From contig NC_044012.1 of assembly GCF_900496995.4 (NCBI RefSeq), positions 25,024,759 to 25,088,758 of the forward strand: a stretch of 64,000 nucleotides of DNA, given 5' to 3'. A model generated the notes under the pieces. That model saw only the letters and a program-made list of their open reading frames with translations, had not been told where the DNA came from and did no database searches. This document shows, one piece after another, positions 21,561 through 36,600 of the stretch. Source of the stretch: Aquila chrysaetos chrysaetos (taxonomy: Eukaryota > Chordata > Aves > Accipitriformes > Accipitridae). The position numbers and the translations under genes are program-made. Numbering within the stretch: position 1 is the first letter of the stretch; every line of letters begins with the position of its first letter.

Positions 21561-21611
21561 TTGCATTCCCCATCTTTCATGGGTCCCAAGATCAGCGCCA
21601 GGGCAGGGCGC

Positions 21612-24600
21612 TCAGAACCTGTGCACTAGAGCCTCTCGCTCCTTGCGTTTCAGCTCCTCTTTGTAACAGCACGAGCAGAAATTCCCAGTTTCTGGATGTC
21701 CGTAAAAACTGCAGTTTGGCTGCTTGCATTTGGTCTGCTGAATGTTATAAAGAACTCGGCTTTTATTTTTGTCTGCCGGCATTCCTTTCTGCGAGCTTTC
21801 CTGGTCGAGGTATTCCCTGTAGCCGTTGCTGTGCGGGGGGAGGCAGGTTGAGCCATCGCACTCCGACGGGTAGGTGGGATGGATGTCCATGTCCGTGGGG
21901 GAGAATCTCCCCAGGTGGGAAGGGCTGGTTTGGTAGGGATTCGGCCGCGCCTGGGTGCAATGTCTGGGTAAGGTAGCGTAGGGAGGAAGGCTGCTGCAGG
22001 ACCCCCCAGCTACCTGCCGCCTGCTGTCTTGATAGCTGGGGGGGTGCGACCCTTCCATGCTGTTCACCATGGAGGGTCTTGGAAAGGTGAAAACACCTGA
22101 ATAGCCAGAGGGAAAAGCTGCTATTTTAGTGCCTATGGCCAGATCTGGGGTCTGGATGGTGTACGTGGGGGGAGGCTGGGCGTAAGTGGGGGTGAGCATC
22201 GCTTCCTCACCCTTGTGGGTGTTCGCCTCCAGCTCCAGCTTCTTGGCAGGAGCAGCGCTCCCCAGCGCCTTCTTCTCGGCCTCCTTTTGTTTCTGCTCAG
22301 CCATAAAACGTTCCTCGGCATCCAGAAGGTACCGCTGGATCATCTCCTCCTGGTACTGGTGCCGGTTGCTTGTCTTGAGGTGGCCGGCAAAGATGAACTT
22401 GCGCTCTCCCTGCATGGCAGCCCGGAGGATGCTCAGGCTCAGCCTAACGTCGTTGCTGTACTTGTAGGGGTCCGCCGGCTTTTCAGGGGCTGCTTTACCT
22501 GGGCAGGGTTTCTCCACAGGAGCTGACAAGTCTCCTTGAGAAGATTCCTCTTTGCTGCCTTTCCTGGACTTCAAGGATCCTTTCTTCTTCTTCTCCAAGG
22601 TATCCCCCTGCCCGTTGCTCACACCTCCCTTGATAGTTTTGCTGTGCATCAAGCCACCCATGTTCTTTTTTAGCTTACTTCCCAAAGTCTTGCCGAAGCT
22701 GCCCAGCTTATTGGCAACCGAGTCTGCCCGTTTTTTATCTTTTTCCTTATCCTTTTCTCGCTCTTTCTTTGGTTTCTCTTTGTCCTTGCAGCCCCTGCTG
22801 CCACCATTGCTCGCTGAACTGCTGCAGACCGACTCCTTGTCTGACTCTCCCGACTCCGCAGCTGAACGAGCGTCATCGCCCGCGGAGGCTGTAGGGGATT
22901 CTGGCTGGGCCAAAGGCGCCTAGGGAGAAAGAAAACATACATATCAAAGTCCAGCAAGTTCCTCGGAGAAGTGTTTTCAGGCTGAAGGTGAAACAGAGAA
23001 GTAGGCGCTTGCTTGGAAAATGGAGGGGACAATGTTCAAACACCCTCAATGCGACATGTCCCCAGCAGCCGTCCTGCACATCCATAAATGTCGTAACTTG
23101 CTAGAGGTTCCAGGGGAAAAGCTAGAGAAGAAGAGGTGCTACTGGTGAAGACGGGGCCGAAAAATTCCCCCTCTGGTCACCCAGAAGCACACTGGGCACA
23201 GCTGACACCCGTTTCCCTAGGGTCACAGCATCCTCCGTTCCTTCGCATCAACAGTTCGTACATCGATAAGGCCGAGATAGGGACAGGTTACGGTATTTCT
23301 AAGCAAAGCATCTGAGAGCACGCGGCCAGTTAAGGAGGTCACAACCAAAACATCACCATTCGAGCTTTGCTACAGAGATGACACCTCAACAATTTCCAAC
23401 AGACCAAAACAGCTTGCATTCAACTTCGGGGAGTTTTCTCCTAAAAAGGGGGGGCGGGGAAACCAACCCTTCATGCTGTCAAGGCACCTACCACCATCTG
23501 CCAACGCACCACCAGAGAGATTTGGGAAGCAGACGGGAGTTTTCCTGCCAAGGAAAGGTCCCAGGAAAACTACAGTCAAACCACGGGTCTCAAGGCAGCT
23601 TCTGGCAGCTGTAAACCAACAGTTCGTGTTTGTCTTGGAGCAGGCAGCATCGTCTTCATTGCCAGCCACCTACACAAGAGCCTGCCCTGCGGGATGTACA
23701 AGGGCTGCGTTTCAAGTTTGCATGAAGAGTAAAAACAGGCATGAAAAGCTCTAGGAAAATAGTGCACATGCAAAAAAGCAGGTCTTTTATCTGCTCAGAG
23801 CAGTATTAGCTGCAATTTCTGCAGGCACAGATCACCTCACGTGAAGGAGAGCAAGCCAGCTGACGACTTCACGACTGCTGCCCTGCAGAAAGTAGGTTTA
23901 AATAATTAAAGAGTAAAGAAAATACTCCTTGTCTCTTTACCTGCATGTCACAAGGCAATGTGATCCATTTAACATTCATGTAGCTGTGCAGCAAGTGCAG
24001 CTTTGCTTCCAGTGATAACGTCACACTAAAATTTAAAATAAGGATAAAAAAAAAGTTAGAGTTAAGTTTCATTTTAATAACTGAGGTTCTCTCCTCTATA
24101 TTTAGTTATTTGCCTGTTGTCTTTATGTTAAAAAGCATGTTTTAACACAGCAGGTATAACTGCATCAAGACAGCAGCAGTACAAAAGGTGACATTTTTGT
24201 AGCCTTCCAAACCTTTCAATTAAAAACCAAAAGACTAAATAAGAAGATTCCTGAATATCCAAATCAAGCTTGCTATAAATTAAAATGAACTTGACAAATA
24301 ATCTTACTTGCACATGAGACAAATACCAAAAAAGCAGATGTCTCAGATCTAAATAGAGGTAGTTTCAAAATGATTCTCCTCTCCACGAAAACAACTTCAG
24401 AAAAGAGTAAAGATGTTTTCTCAAAAATTTCCATTTGTCAAAAAAAAAAATTCTTTCCAGTAAAAACAGGGACAGAGCCTTTTCCATGGGCTCCAAACCC
24501 CTCAAAATGAGAAACTGTATCGGTATAAACCTGTGCTGAATTTTAATACTTTGATCTTGGAGGTTTCTAGGTTTCCTAACCCAAAGTCAGATGATGGACA

Positions 24601-27600
24601 AGTCATGCTCCCAGCTCTGACCACTACACCCACTGCTGCTGCCTTTTGGCTCAATAACAGGAAACTCGCTACTACCAAACCCTGACATGCTTGCCCTTAG
24701 TCTGAGTCAAAAATAGGAAGGGTGTCTGACTGCAAGTCACCCTCCCAGTTCCAGGGCCCACGCTCAGAGATACTTGTCATCTTTGAGTGGGGAGAGAGCA
24801 ATGGAAAAAATACACTTCTTTTTGTGTAAATATGACAGCCGATCCTCTGCTGCTTCTCGTTTCTGAGCTACGCCCAGTCTGGAGCTCTAGGATTTGGAGC
24901 AATCAACTCTTCACCTTGTGGGAATGAAGCTCATGAGATGTCACAGTCCTACCCAAAATGTACCGAAATCAGGGCATCAGAAGAGAATAAAGTAAAAGAA
25001 AAAGCCATTCTGTCCCCACTGAATAAGTTCATACCCTGAGTACAACTTTCATCCAGCCACAAGAAATCCCCAGCTGGGGACAGAGCCACGAACCCTCCAG
25101 CTGGGACCGCTCTGGTTTGCCATTAACCAACCTGGCCAGCTTGACATTGTCACTGTCGTCTTTTCCCCACTGCCATTCCTTCCCGGGATCCACGGCAAAG
25201 TGCACAGGGAGCAGCTTGTGCTCGGAGTCCGTCAGGGGGATCACAGCTGCATGAGGGACAGAAAGCTCACTTTTAATGCCTGAAAGGACAAACCTTTCAC
25301 ATGGGCAGCCAAGCTCTGAGCGCCCGCCAAGAACAACATCACCTCTGATGGCAACTGGTGTCACACCAAATCACACGGCGATTGCCAATGCTTGGGATCA
25401 TAGAAACATCATAGAATCACAGAATGGTTTGGGTTGGAAGGGACCTTTAAAGGTCACCTAGTCCAACCCCCCTGCCATAAGCAGGGACGTCTCCCACTCG
25501 ATCAGATTGCTCAGAGCCCCGTCCAACCCAACCTCGAATGTCTCCAGCAATGGGGCATCGACCACCTCTCTGGGCAACCTATGCTGGTGCCTCCCCACCT
25601 GCAGCGTGAAACATTTCTTCCTGACATCTGGTCTGAATTTCCCCTCTTCTAGTGTAAAACCATCACCCCTTGTCCTATCGCTACAGGCCCTACTAAAAAG
25701 TCTGTCCCCATCTTTCTTATAAGTACTGAAAGACCACAACAAGGTCTCCCCGGAGCCTCCTCTTCTCCAGACTGAACAACCCCAACTCTCTTGGCCTCTC
25801 TCCATAGCAGAGGTGTTCCAGCCCTTGCATCATTTTTGTGTTCCCCCTCTGGACCCACTCCGACAGCTCTGTGTCTTTCCTGCGCTGAGGACCCCCGAGC
25901 TGGGTCCAGAGCTCCAGGGGGCGTCTCACCAGAGTGGAGCAGAGGGGCAGAATTCCCTCCCTCGACCTGTTGGCCATGCTGCTGGTGATGCAGCCCAGGA
26001 AACAGTTGGCTTGCTGGGCTGTCAGTGCACATTGCCAGCTCAGGTCCCATTTGTCACCCACCTGTACCCCCAAGTCCTTCTCCATAGGGCTGCTCTCGAT
26101 GCTATATTGATATAAATCTTGTTTACCACCTACCTTGATCTTTTGTGGGTTCCTTCTGCTCCATGGATACCAGGGCAGAAAAATGGGCTTGGTCGTAAGC
26201 CAGGACCAATGGAGAACGATGGCATTTGTTGGCTGGGACTTCCAGGGGAAGATAGATCCCTCCAAAGGGAATAGGGGCAAAGGCTGGAAAGAAATCAGGG
26301 TGGTTAGTTTTCACAATAGGTTAAAGAGTTAGGAGTTGTTTATACTGAAATTGCTCCGGAACAAGCTGTTTGCTTCATTCAAGGTTTCACCTGCAATCAT
26401 CTGTCAGCTCGAGGGACACTAAAAAAAATAAACCACAGCCCAAAATAGACATCTATTTTACATCTGGAGGAACACAGTTGCAAAATGAGCCTGTATTTTC
26501 TATAAAAAACCCTTCTTCACTCCTCCACAAGACAACTTAAAACCTGCATACAGAATGATGGCAATTGATTAATCTTTTCTGACAGGAAATTAAGTCTGCT
26601 AGTGGAAAATATGACATGCAGGGAACGGAATTTCCCATCTGTACACACACGTGTGGCGGCAAAAGAGGTAGAAAAAACCCCCATCACGTGGATGCTCTTA
26701 GAAATAGCAAAAGATCAGACTGCGATGCTGAGCTGTGTTTCTCATGCCCTTCATGGGAATCACCCACAGCACCCTGCAGCAGTTTAACGCACCCTGTCCT
26801 TTGCTCTCCGATTCAAGATCCAGCTTCATTGAGCAAAAAGACCCTGTGAAAACATGCTGATAGAGTGCAAACACACAGTTTGAGCATGCATGATTCATAA
26901 AGACTTTTAAAAGAGAGTGCAATTCTTACCTTCTCCCCCTGAGTCCCGCAGCATCGTGTCTGCCACCACCACTATGGGTCTCTTCAACACGTGGGCGAGG
27001 ACGAAGACGTGAAACTCCTCCAGGCTCTCGTACACCGGCTCTTCAGAGCTTTCAACACTTTGGGAAATGAGAAATTAATTTTCACCCCTTGAGTATTTAA
27101 TCCTTGCTTTTAAAAACAGGATGAGGTCTTTATAGGCAGCCACGTAGAGGCAGATCATATTAATAGCACTAACTTTGATCTCGGCTCTAATTTGAGATTT
27201 TAGATGTAGATCCCCCCAAAATGCCCTATTCTAAGACAAGGGTTGTACCCAGGAAATACCACATTGCTGCTTGGCACTTCTGGGAGTCTCTTATCTAAAG
27301 AGTCTCAAAAGTAGTGTTTGTTTGGGACAGATGCGGCAATAAAGTGCCCTTGAAATACAGAGTGAGCACTGCAGAAATTCTCAACTTTTGTTTCTTACTC
27401 TCGGTTTGGAGACATCAACATGATGAAACACGAGAAAAGATTAGTTTTCTGTTCAGTGTATGCGTTACCCCACAAAAAGGGGTCAGGCAGCATTTAAATA
27501 ATTTCCTGTGATGCTTTATGGACTTCTCGTTGTTCCCCATGATCCTTCAATCCTTCCCCTTAAAACCCTACAAGCTGGACCAAAGCAGCAATCCCCAGCC

Positions 27601-30600
27601 TTGTCCTTTGACCTGCCCTTGAGAATTATCCCGAGCTGTACACTGAAGGAAAATATTTTTTGTGTTTTACATCTAGATGTATTCTTTTTTAATTCAGTCC
27701 CCTCCACGTACCCTCCACAGCTGCCCCCGTTGGTGCCGTAGTGTACACGAGGCTCACTGGATGCCAGCTTGATCAGCTCGTTCCACTCCTTCTGCCACTC
27801 CTCTTCAGTGTAAACAAGACCAGACTGGAAAATGGCAAATAAAACCCAAAATCTTTGAAGTCAGTATTTTCCAATCTCTGCAGCGTACTTTTATGCACAC
27901 AGCCACAACTTTTCTCTATGGATTTATGCAAAAATAATTAATATATTATGCAAAAAAGTGCACACTTCCAAATCTGTGTTCTCAAGCCAGCCAGGGAGAA
28001 AACCTGCCTGAAACGGAAGTTTGCCTTTTGCAGGGTGGAAGTAAACATTTCAACCCACAGAATGAGAGGAAACCTTTACTCTTACACTAAATCCTTCCAG
28101 TATTAAAGATGACATGATCTATTGACAAGAGACAGTGGGACAGATAATTGGACTAGCTAAAATACAGAATTTATTTTCCTTCAGAAAACAATGAAGACAC
28201 CATAGCATCTATAAATATTCAATTCAAGGGTTGCTTTGCTATTTCAACACACGGTGAAGCTGCATTTTACTCACATTTCCTTACATTATCATTGCAAAAT
28301 GTCCATTCCACAATCACACCGTGCATGATATGAGACATCACTGTCCACTGAGGAGGCATGGCAAGGGAAACCCACGTAGGGCAAAGCCCTCTCCTTGAAA
28401 AGCTGCGATGCTCTGAAGCCAGATCCATAACGGTCTATCGACAGAATACATTGCCTTCGGTACAACCACCCTACTTTATAAAGCCTGCATCAAGCATTAG
28501 ATTCAGGAATTACACCTTTCCTCCTTAACGCAGAAGCTTTTCAAACAGCTTCCAACACAATCCCAGAGTTGAAAGGTATCAGAAGCCATATCCATCCCAA
28601 GGAAGGGGAGAAATACCTTAAAAACACAAGACCGTGCACAAAGCTAAGCTCAAGCCTCCTGTATTTAAGGCCATAAGCTGAGAAACGCAACAGGAAGGGC
28701 AGCAGCCTTACCCTCCTCCTTTCCCCAGCTCCATAATCTGAGCTCCAGCATCCAAACACAACATCCTAAGTCCTCAAAGCTGCCAAGAAAGCCATCGAGC
28801 TGTGCACCAGAAGTAACTGATGGCATGTTCAGCGCTCTGCTTTGTTCTGTAAGGTATTGATTAAGTGTCTCTGCTCCTGGTTATGTCATCAACACAAATT
28901 CTTTCATCGCTGATTTAAAGCTTGTGAAGCAAAGCATGGGAGGAGAATATTGCACCCACAGCGGGTTGTGAAATTCAGAGCAGCATCCATCACCCTGGGC
29001 TGCTTCTTTCAGAGCTTATTTGGAAAGGAGGAGCTCATAATCCTCGACTTCCAGCCAACTGCTTAAGCGGTACGTGCAATTCCTGGACCATTGCACTACC
29101 TGCATCCCACATCCACTGCCGGGATCTTTGGCTTGTGCTGAGGACCAGGGCACGACACCACCCCATCCTATACCCTGAGTATTTTCAAGTCCTTTTAAGA
29201 TCTGCAAGTCACAGTACTTTGCTGACGGCTAATTCTAGAGCATGCAGTTTAGAGAGATGCATAAAAGCATGCTTTTAATAGCAGTAAAATCTCTGATAAT
29301 TTATTAACTACTCTGCTTCAACTACTGCTGCATTTTACTGCGGCAGTACTACATGCTCTATTAAAATGCACTACATCCTCTACTAAAATGCACCATTCTA
29401 ACTACTCTGTGGGAATTTCAAACAGGGAAATACATATTTTTTCAAATTGTCAAGATATGAATCTTTGTGCCCTTCCAAAAATAAAAAGGAAGCTGGAGAG
29501 TAAACAACATCCTTCAGTGTCAGGTGAAAACAAAAGTTTACCCTGTTCACAAAACCCTCTCGACACAGACGGGCTGTCTCTCACCATGTGAGGACATCCG
29601 GTAAAACTTTCCACCTTGACAAAGTCACCTCCCTGCTTTCGGGGGGGGGCCCGTGTCACAGCTTTGAAAAGCCTTTAATGTGGCAGGCTCATGAATTTCC
29701 TTTTTTGGTGAAGGAGTTTGCTCCATGCTTTGACCGAGGCGCATCTTGCTGATCTTTATCGCTGGAGAGACCTACACCGCAGCGTTGTTTTTCTCTTAAA
29801 AGCCCAGCACATCCTGCTGGATATTAAATGCCTGAAGGTAACATTTGTTTTCCATCAATATTGGGCATAACATGGCTCTAATAAAGAATTTTCCTACCTT
29901 GTAATAAAGAGAATGTCGCCATAGTTTAGATCAAAGGATACGCCTTGTCATGGTATAGCCAAGTACCACAAGGCAGGGAGTTGCCCAAAATTCAAGACAG
30001 ACTTTATCATGATAGGAAGCATCTCTCAGACCCATGGGATATTTTATCAAGACTTTCTCCTCAGCACAGAGGACTGTGTTCGGTCTGGTTCCTACCTCCT
30101 TGTTCTGCTGCGTTTGCTGCCAACGCCACCTCCGCTTCAGGGCTTCCCTTTCCATGCCTTTATCCATCAAGGTGTAAAGGGATTTGCGAAGCATGAGATC
30201 TCTATCGTGGAAACCCCACATACCTGCATGGGGGGGGAAGAAACAGCAGCAGAGGATTAGCAGCAGCTGGCATCGCTCCATCGATCTGCTGAGGTCCTGC
30301 AACCTGCCACAAACCAGGGGAAGTGGCTAAACTGGGAAACAGAGGCAGAGAATGCAAGTTTCTCAATCTAAATAACAAAACTCCTCGTTCAAAGCCTGCA
30401 TTTTTCCACCTGTGGCAAGTTTTCATGCAGCTAAATGGAGATGCTGCCACCTCTGCTTTCAACTCTAAAGCATCTTACAGATGCAGCAAAATATTTGTTC
30501 ACAAAATTACACGCTCCTTTACGTCAGTGTCTGATGGGAAAACAAGACCAGATTAAAGAAGACTGTGGTTGCGCTGTGTCTGAAATACAAATAGGAAGGA

Positions 30601-33600
30601 AATACACAACCCTGCTGATTTCAAAGTCTGGAAACCTCAGAAAATTTACTATGGTCACACTTGACAAGATGAAGTCGCTGGAGAAAACCTGAGCTCCTGA
30701 AACTTCAACGTGCAAGAAGAGGGAAGGGGTGGCTCCGTTATTTCACATTTCCTTCAGAAATAGAGGGAAACTTGCCAAATGGAAAGGGAGAGGTATTTCA
30801 GAAGTACACAGGCTACTGGTGCCCTGTTTCCTTCAACCCATTCCTCTCCCACAGAGCCTGAGCATCACGACTGCTCGCACACCCACTGCCGCAGTGGCCG
30901 GGATGAGTGGCAGCATCCCGGTTTCCTGCAGGAATGGATGGGAAACGCTTGGTCCTGCTCCTAAACGATGGTCCTGGGCTCTCCTCCCAACACAGCCTCT
31001 TCCCCAGCCTCAGCCGGCGAAGGGAGGTGGCACCAGCACGGTGCATGTTACTGGGTCTGAAGTGAACTGGTTTATTATTTCACCTGCCGTGAATTAAGTC
31101 AAGCTCTTACCCAGGGAGGCGGCATGGAGCAGGCAGTTCCCGTCACCGGTGGTGGCCAGGGGAAGCAGCCTTTGGCAACTGGGATCCACATTCGCCCACC
31201 AGTTCAGACGACCTGTGGGAATATTTGAGAGCGTGAAAACGGGGCCCGTTACACAACGTGGGACGGCTGCGTTCATCCCTTCAAAAAACGCCAACGAGGA
31301 TTGAAACCTGCTTAATTTGCAGGGGAGCACCCAAAGAGACGAGCAGTTATAGACCCATCCCGCGGCTGGAAGAAGGAAGGATTCAAGATGGTAATAAAGC
31401 AACAAAAAGGGGAGATTGGAGTGCAAAACTTCATGGGGATGCAGGGAAATGGCCAGGCTGAACTTAAAGTCACACAAATTAGAATTAGTTAGAAACAGGA
31501 GCCAGCCCAGCCAGGACTTTAACCCAGACCAGCGCTCTCCTCCTCTCCATTTCTCCCCCCACCCTACTTATTTCAAACCCCTCAAAACCACCAGGCTGAA
31601 AACACCTCCTTAAGTGCCTGTCACAAATGGTGCCCAACAGCTTCTCCAGTTAACCTCTTTTCGATTCTTCTCATAACCAAATCACCCCTATTTAAACCAC
31701 CTCACGGCAGTCATTTTTTCCTTGTTCACTGGTTTAGGTACAATTCTCAGGGACTTTTGCTGATCCCAGCAGCTTTACCAATGAAAATGCAAACTGACAG
31801 TGCTTTACGCCGTTTAAAAATAGCAGCTTTTTAGTAATATAAGGCACTTGTAGTAATCCAAGTCAAGAGCATCTAAAAATAGAAGCTGGGAAAAAATTAA
31901 CATACACACTGCAGTCAAGTATGGTGCAACTGGAGGTTAAACATTTATCAAGGAAACGGAGTTGGGCTGAATTAGGACTTTGAACTTACAACCCAGCCTG
32001 CGTCTCACTCTGCTATGCCCTCAAAAACAGGCGCTGTCTTCCTTGGCTGCAACTTTTTCCAGTAGCTTTTCTGCCGCACATCCTGTGCAAGAGGCATTTT
32101 TTTGGCTGGTAGATGCTGTTCAGGCTTCCAACGAGTTGCATTTAAATTGCTCTTGCAGAAAACCAGCCCATTTCCAGCATTTCTAACGAACTTCTCCCTG
32201 CTCCCGAGCAAGGTCCCTGCCAGGGACCCCCGCTCTCAAACACAGGATTTCTTGAAATTGTTTGCACAACCTCAGCAACAGCAGCTGTGGAAGAGCTAAA
32301 TACAGAAAACTTGTTTTTTAAACACTGATAAACACAGGAAAACATAAAAACGCAGCGCTAACTGCAACGCCAGGCGGGTGGTTTCTTTTCTCGGCATCGG
32401 GAAAGGAACCCATTGGAGTTGAAAAGTGTTTAGTACACAGCCTCGGGACAATAGCTCCACTCGGAAAAGCCGGCTATTTTCACTCAATATAGCTCCTGGC
32501 ACGGTGAAGTCACAAGCCCGTGCCAAGTGGCACGGGGCCAGAGGAGCAAACCGAGCAGCAAAACAGCGTCTCACAAAAGCTAACCAAAATGTAATGCTAC
32601 TGTAGGGAGCGCCGAGCTGCTTGTTTTTTCTAAAAATCCATTTCACATCGCTCCTGAAGAATTTGCTGCTCTTCTTAACAGCTGGGGTGGGGTGCTCTGG
32701 GGTGTCTGCATCTCTGGTCAGCGCTTCGGAGGTTGTGCAACCTCTCGTTGAGCTGAGTCGGGTCTGATTCAGAGGGGACACACCTTGGGGAGGCATTTCT
32801 ATTTGCAGCGTGCGGTCACGCCGTGCTGCGCACATCTCCAGCAAGGCAGGCAGAGTAATTTGTACAGATTTCCAGTTACGCAAGAGAAGTCATCTCGAAA
32901 GAAACCACATTCCCCAAACCCTTCTCTGAATGTTTTGCTCCTACCAAGGTGGTGCAAATGCCAAGAGGCCCCCTAGAAGCATTTAAAACAACATATTTCT
33001 CTGCACGCGGTTATTAGGAACAAACCCTGAAAGCTCTACGAGAAAGATCACTGGATTCAAGGGATCTTCCTGCAACCATCGCTTGAGCGGCAAGGTCAGC
33101 GACAGTGCTTCTGCCCATCTGAAAGAGTCCACCGGCACCAAGACACTTCCTCTGCATCCAGCACCACGACTCTTACAGGGTCCAGTTTTGCCCTGCTGCT
33201 GGTTTTGCTACAGAACATCTGTTCGTCCCAGCAGAGATCAGGAACCTACGCCCAAAGGTGTACATTTGGTAAAAGGCGGTTGTTTCTTCTAACAGGAACC
33301 ATCTAAATAGGTCACGGCGATAGGAAGGAACAAAGACCGTGCTCCTCCCAGCCCAAAGACGTGGATTGACGCATCGAAAAACCAAATGGCTCCCCTAAGG
33401 CTACGAGGGAACCCAGCGCCCTAATTACAAGGCCATCCTCTCTGCGTGACAAAGGTAGTATTCTGGGGATGACTTGGCCTTGTGCTCCTTGGGCTGACGT
33501 GACAGGTCCAATATGAACACCCACCACAACCTCTGTGCAGTGACTACAGACCACTGGGGCTTTCCCCAGCTGCTGAATCACCAGTGGTGGTGAAGAAGCA

Positions 33601-36600
33601 GGTTCACCACCTAGAATTGAGCTAAAAAAGAGACCGGAAAAGGAGAGCAGCTAGAAAAAAGTGGCATCTATGCTGAAGCAAGCTCACTTCATGTAGCTAA
33701 AATGAGATAATTCATCTGTAGTCTCCTTATCTAATCTGGACCCCATCTCTTTGATGAAAGCAACACCTGCAGAAAACATTTTTCCTTTCAGGATCTGGCA
33801 GCAACAAGAGCTTGTTCCGAGTGCATGTACACATTGGTAGCTACTTTCTCCCATGTTTCGGAAAGGATGGGAATCGAAGGCTTCCAACCAACCCTGCTAT
33901 CGCTCTGCCTGCCAAAATGATGCAACCCACGGCAGCGGGCATCTCACCAAGAACTCAGTCGTCCTCCTCCGCAGCACAGGCTCAGCCTCCCAGTCTTGCT
34001 GCTGAGGATGACAGCGGAGGGGCTGAAGGCATCGCAGCAGTGGTACTGCGCCGTGGGCAGAGCCCAGCACCCAACTTCTGAGAAGGTTTTACCTGCCTTT
34101 TGAAGCAAGGTGGACCCAGACCTGAGCTCGTCTCTCCTGCTAAGGGAACCAGTCTGGCCAATGACTTATGGGCGAAAATATTTGCAAGTCGGATGCTAGG
34201 TAGGTAAGACAGAGAGGGGTACGTGTACACAAGTGCCTCTGCTCATGCATGGGCTAAACCCAGGCTGAAAAGCTTCTCAAACACCCCAGGTGATGCATCA
34301 CCAAGGCACCTATTTCTTTGATTGCCCACTCTGAGACATGGGACATTTATGCCCCAAGAACGAGGAACCCATTTGCTGTTCCTTCGATGTCGTTCCTGCA
34401 GCAAAGCAAGCACGCTGATCTCTTAACTCAGCAGCTTTTAATAGTCCACCTACAGATGTTTATTAAATATTAGGCTCAAGTGTGAAGTGGGAGGTTTCTT
34501 GCCAATAGGCTGGGGGACTTTGGAAGGCGTGCTTGGCACCGTGTCCCTGGCTCCAGGGAGAAAGCCTGACCTCGGAGCCAAGGAAAAGCCATCAAACCCA
34601 GGGGTTTCTTTCAGCTCTTCCCGATTCTGGGGGTTTTTTTGGTGTTTGTTTTTTGTTTGTTTGTTTGTTTGGTTTTTTTTAATAGCCGTGGGCAAGGCAC
34701 CGCCGACTGCTCCTCCATGTGTGCAACGAGAAAAACCACTCTGCATCTTCAAAATATAGGGCAAAGCTTAATCCATTTAGGTTTGCGACAAAGAACGCTC
34801 AGGTTGCGGCAAGGGCCAAATTTTGAGCTTCACCAAGACCTTTTCATACAACTGAGCACATTAAAAGCTTTAAGAGGATGTCATTACAATTTACAGCCAC
34901 TTTAAAGCGCACTTACTCCATCACAGTGGGGTAAAGGGATCTCTGGATAGGAGGAGAAGAGTATCTGAACATTTATTGCTCTATAAAATATTTGCTTAAT
35001 CCCCTAAGGACAGCACGTACTAAATTAATAACGGAGTCACCATAGATCACACCACCACGCTCAAAACCCTACTTTGAATTACACTTGGAATATTCTATAT
35101 ATGCAGTACAGCCCTTTATTAAAGATAAACACCCATTTATAACAAATGCACATACATAATGCAGATACACTTTAGTCTTCAAAAGGCATTTTCTAAAAAT
35201 CAGTTACTTAATGTTAACGTTGTCTCAGCCTGCCAGGAAGCATCTCCAGCACACGGATGAAAAAGCACAGCCACCCCTAGTTCCCTCACCCAGCGTTTGT
35301 GCTGAAACACAGCAATCCAATACCCCCCCGACTCTGCTCAGATGTAGATCAGTGTGTTTTATTTGCATTAGACATGACAGCTTCGCCATCGACAAAGAGC
35401 AATGCTGCTGTAACGAGATCGCTTGGATCAAGTGTTCATTTCCAAAACATGAGAATACTTATTACAGGAACACTTGAGCAGAAGAGGGCTAAAATTTGAC
35501 ATTAAGAATATGTGTCTTCTCTGAAGGAATAGTTTTCTAGGTATATGCATTGGTGACAGAAGCAAAGGAGAGGTGTAAAGGCTCCTGAGATCTTGCCTGG
35601 TGTCCTTCTGCCCCCCACCCCATGTAAGCTGTCCTGGTAACATGTATTAGGTTTTCTCTGCCAGCATGGAGGTCCCATTCATTCTCCCTCTAAATCTTAT
35701 TTAGAGATCACCTAGCAACTATTCAGGAAGAAAACAGCATGTTGGAAAACAAAACCATCTGCACTCGTAAGGTGGTTCCTCTCCAGGCAAACAGAAAGCC
35801 AGCAGATGAGTTTTCCTGGATGTAAAACGCATCATGAACCTCAAATGTTTGTAATTGCTTCTAATATTTGTCAGCGGTGATGAGCTACTGTTTGTGTTAT
35901 GCAGGAATTTCTTTTTCCCCCTTCTCTCAGTAAGGCTGATGGGATGGCGCAGGGCACAGGGAAGCTCAGGGGGTGAGATAATGCAACTTTTTTTTGAGCG
36001 TTACCATTCAGCTACATGAGCGATGACAACATCCACCATTTATTTACATTCAGTGTCTGCAGGCAAAGCGAAGCAGGCTCTTACTCAACTCTTGCACTGC
36101 GCTATGAAAAGGGATGAAATAATACCTATCAGATACACATCCTTGCAATGGGCTCGCTTCTCTGCAGCCTTAGGCTCGTTCCCGTTGGTACTGCTGCAAA
36201 ACTGCCACCGCCACAGTGTATTAGCAATAAAAAAAGCACTTACCAGCTTGCTCCAGCGCCACCAGCATCGACTGCTCGATGAGGTCTCGCTCGATGAAGG
36301 TGCGGAAGTCCTCCGTGTACACGGTGAGGTCAGGCAGCTGGAAGGTGCAGATGGGCATCTCCAGCAGATGTTCGCTGCTGCCGTTGCTGGAGACGTGGGA
36401 CCGGGCCAGGGAGACGATGGTCGAGCTGGCATGGGAAATGCCTCGAGACAAGCGTTTTTCTGAGAGGAGAAGGAAGATGAAAAAACACCTCAATGGTGCA
36501 GAAGCTGCAAACCTCGCAGAAGCAATTATCAAATCGCTGCCTTCAGCTAGTATTTTTTGGTTGCAAGTGGCCGGATTGCTCCAGCATATAAACATTTCAG

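Larger units (their letters stand above)
17580..21611 (-). other. OTUD7B: OTUD7B 3'UTR (inferred)
   Basis: No coding exon can be read between the OTUD7B stop and the distal poly(A) signal. The sequence is AT-moderate with many A/T runs and a (TA)n stretch at about 21540–21557. AATAAA signals at 21244–21249, 20179–20184 and 17602–17607 allow 3'UTRs of about 0.4, 1.4 and 4.0 kb. The extent is inferred, because no transcript evidence is available here. Confidence 0.5.

Noticed and set aside
25717-26280. 187-residue minus-strand open frame covering OTUD7B exon 9 and the CR1 copy
   Set aside because: It reads the exon in the wrong frame and then LINE sequence; it is a chance fusion, not a gene.
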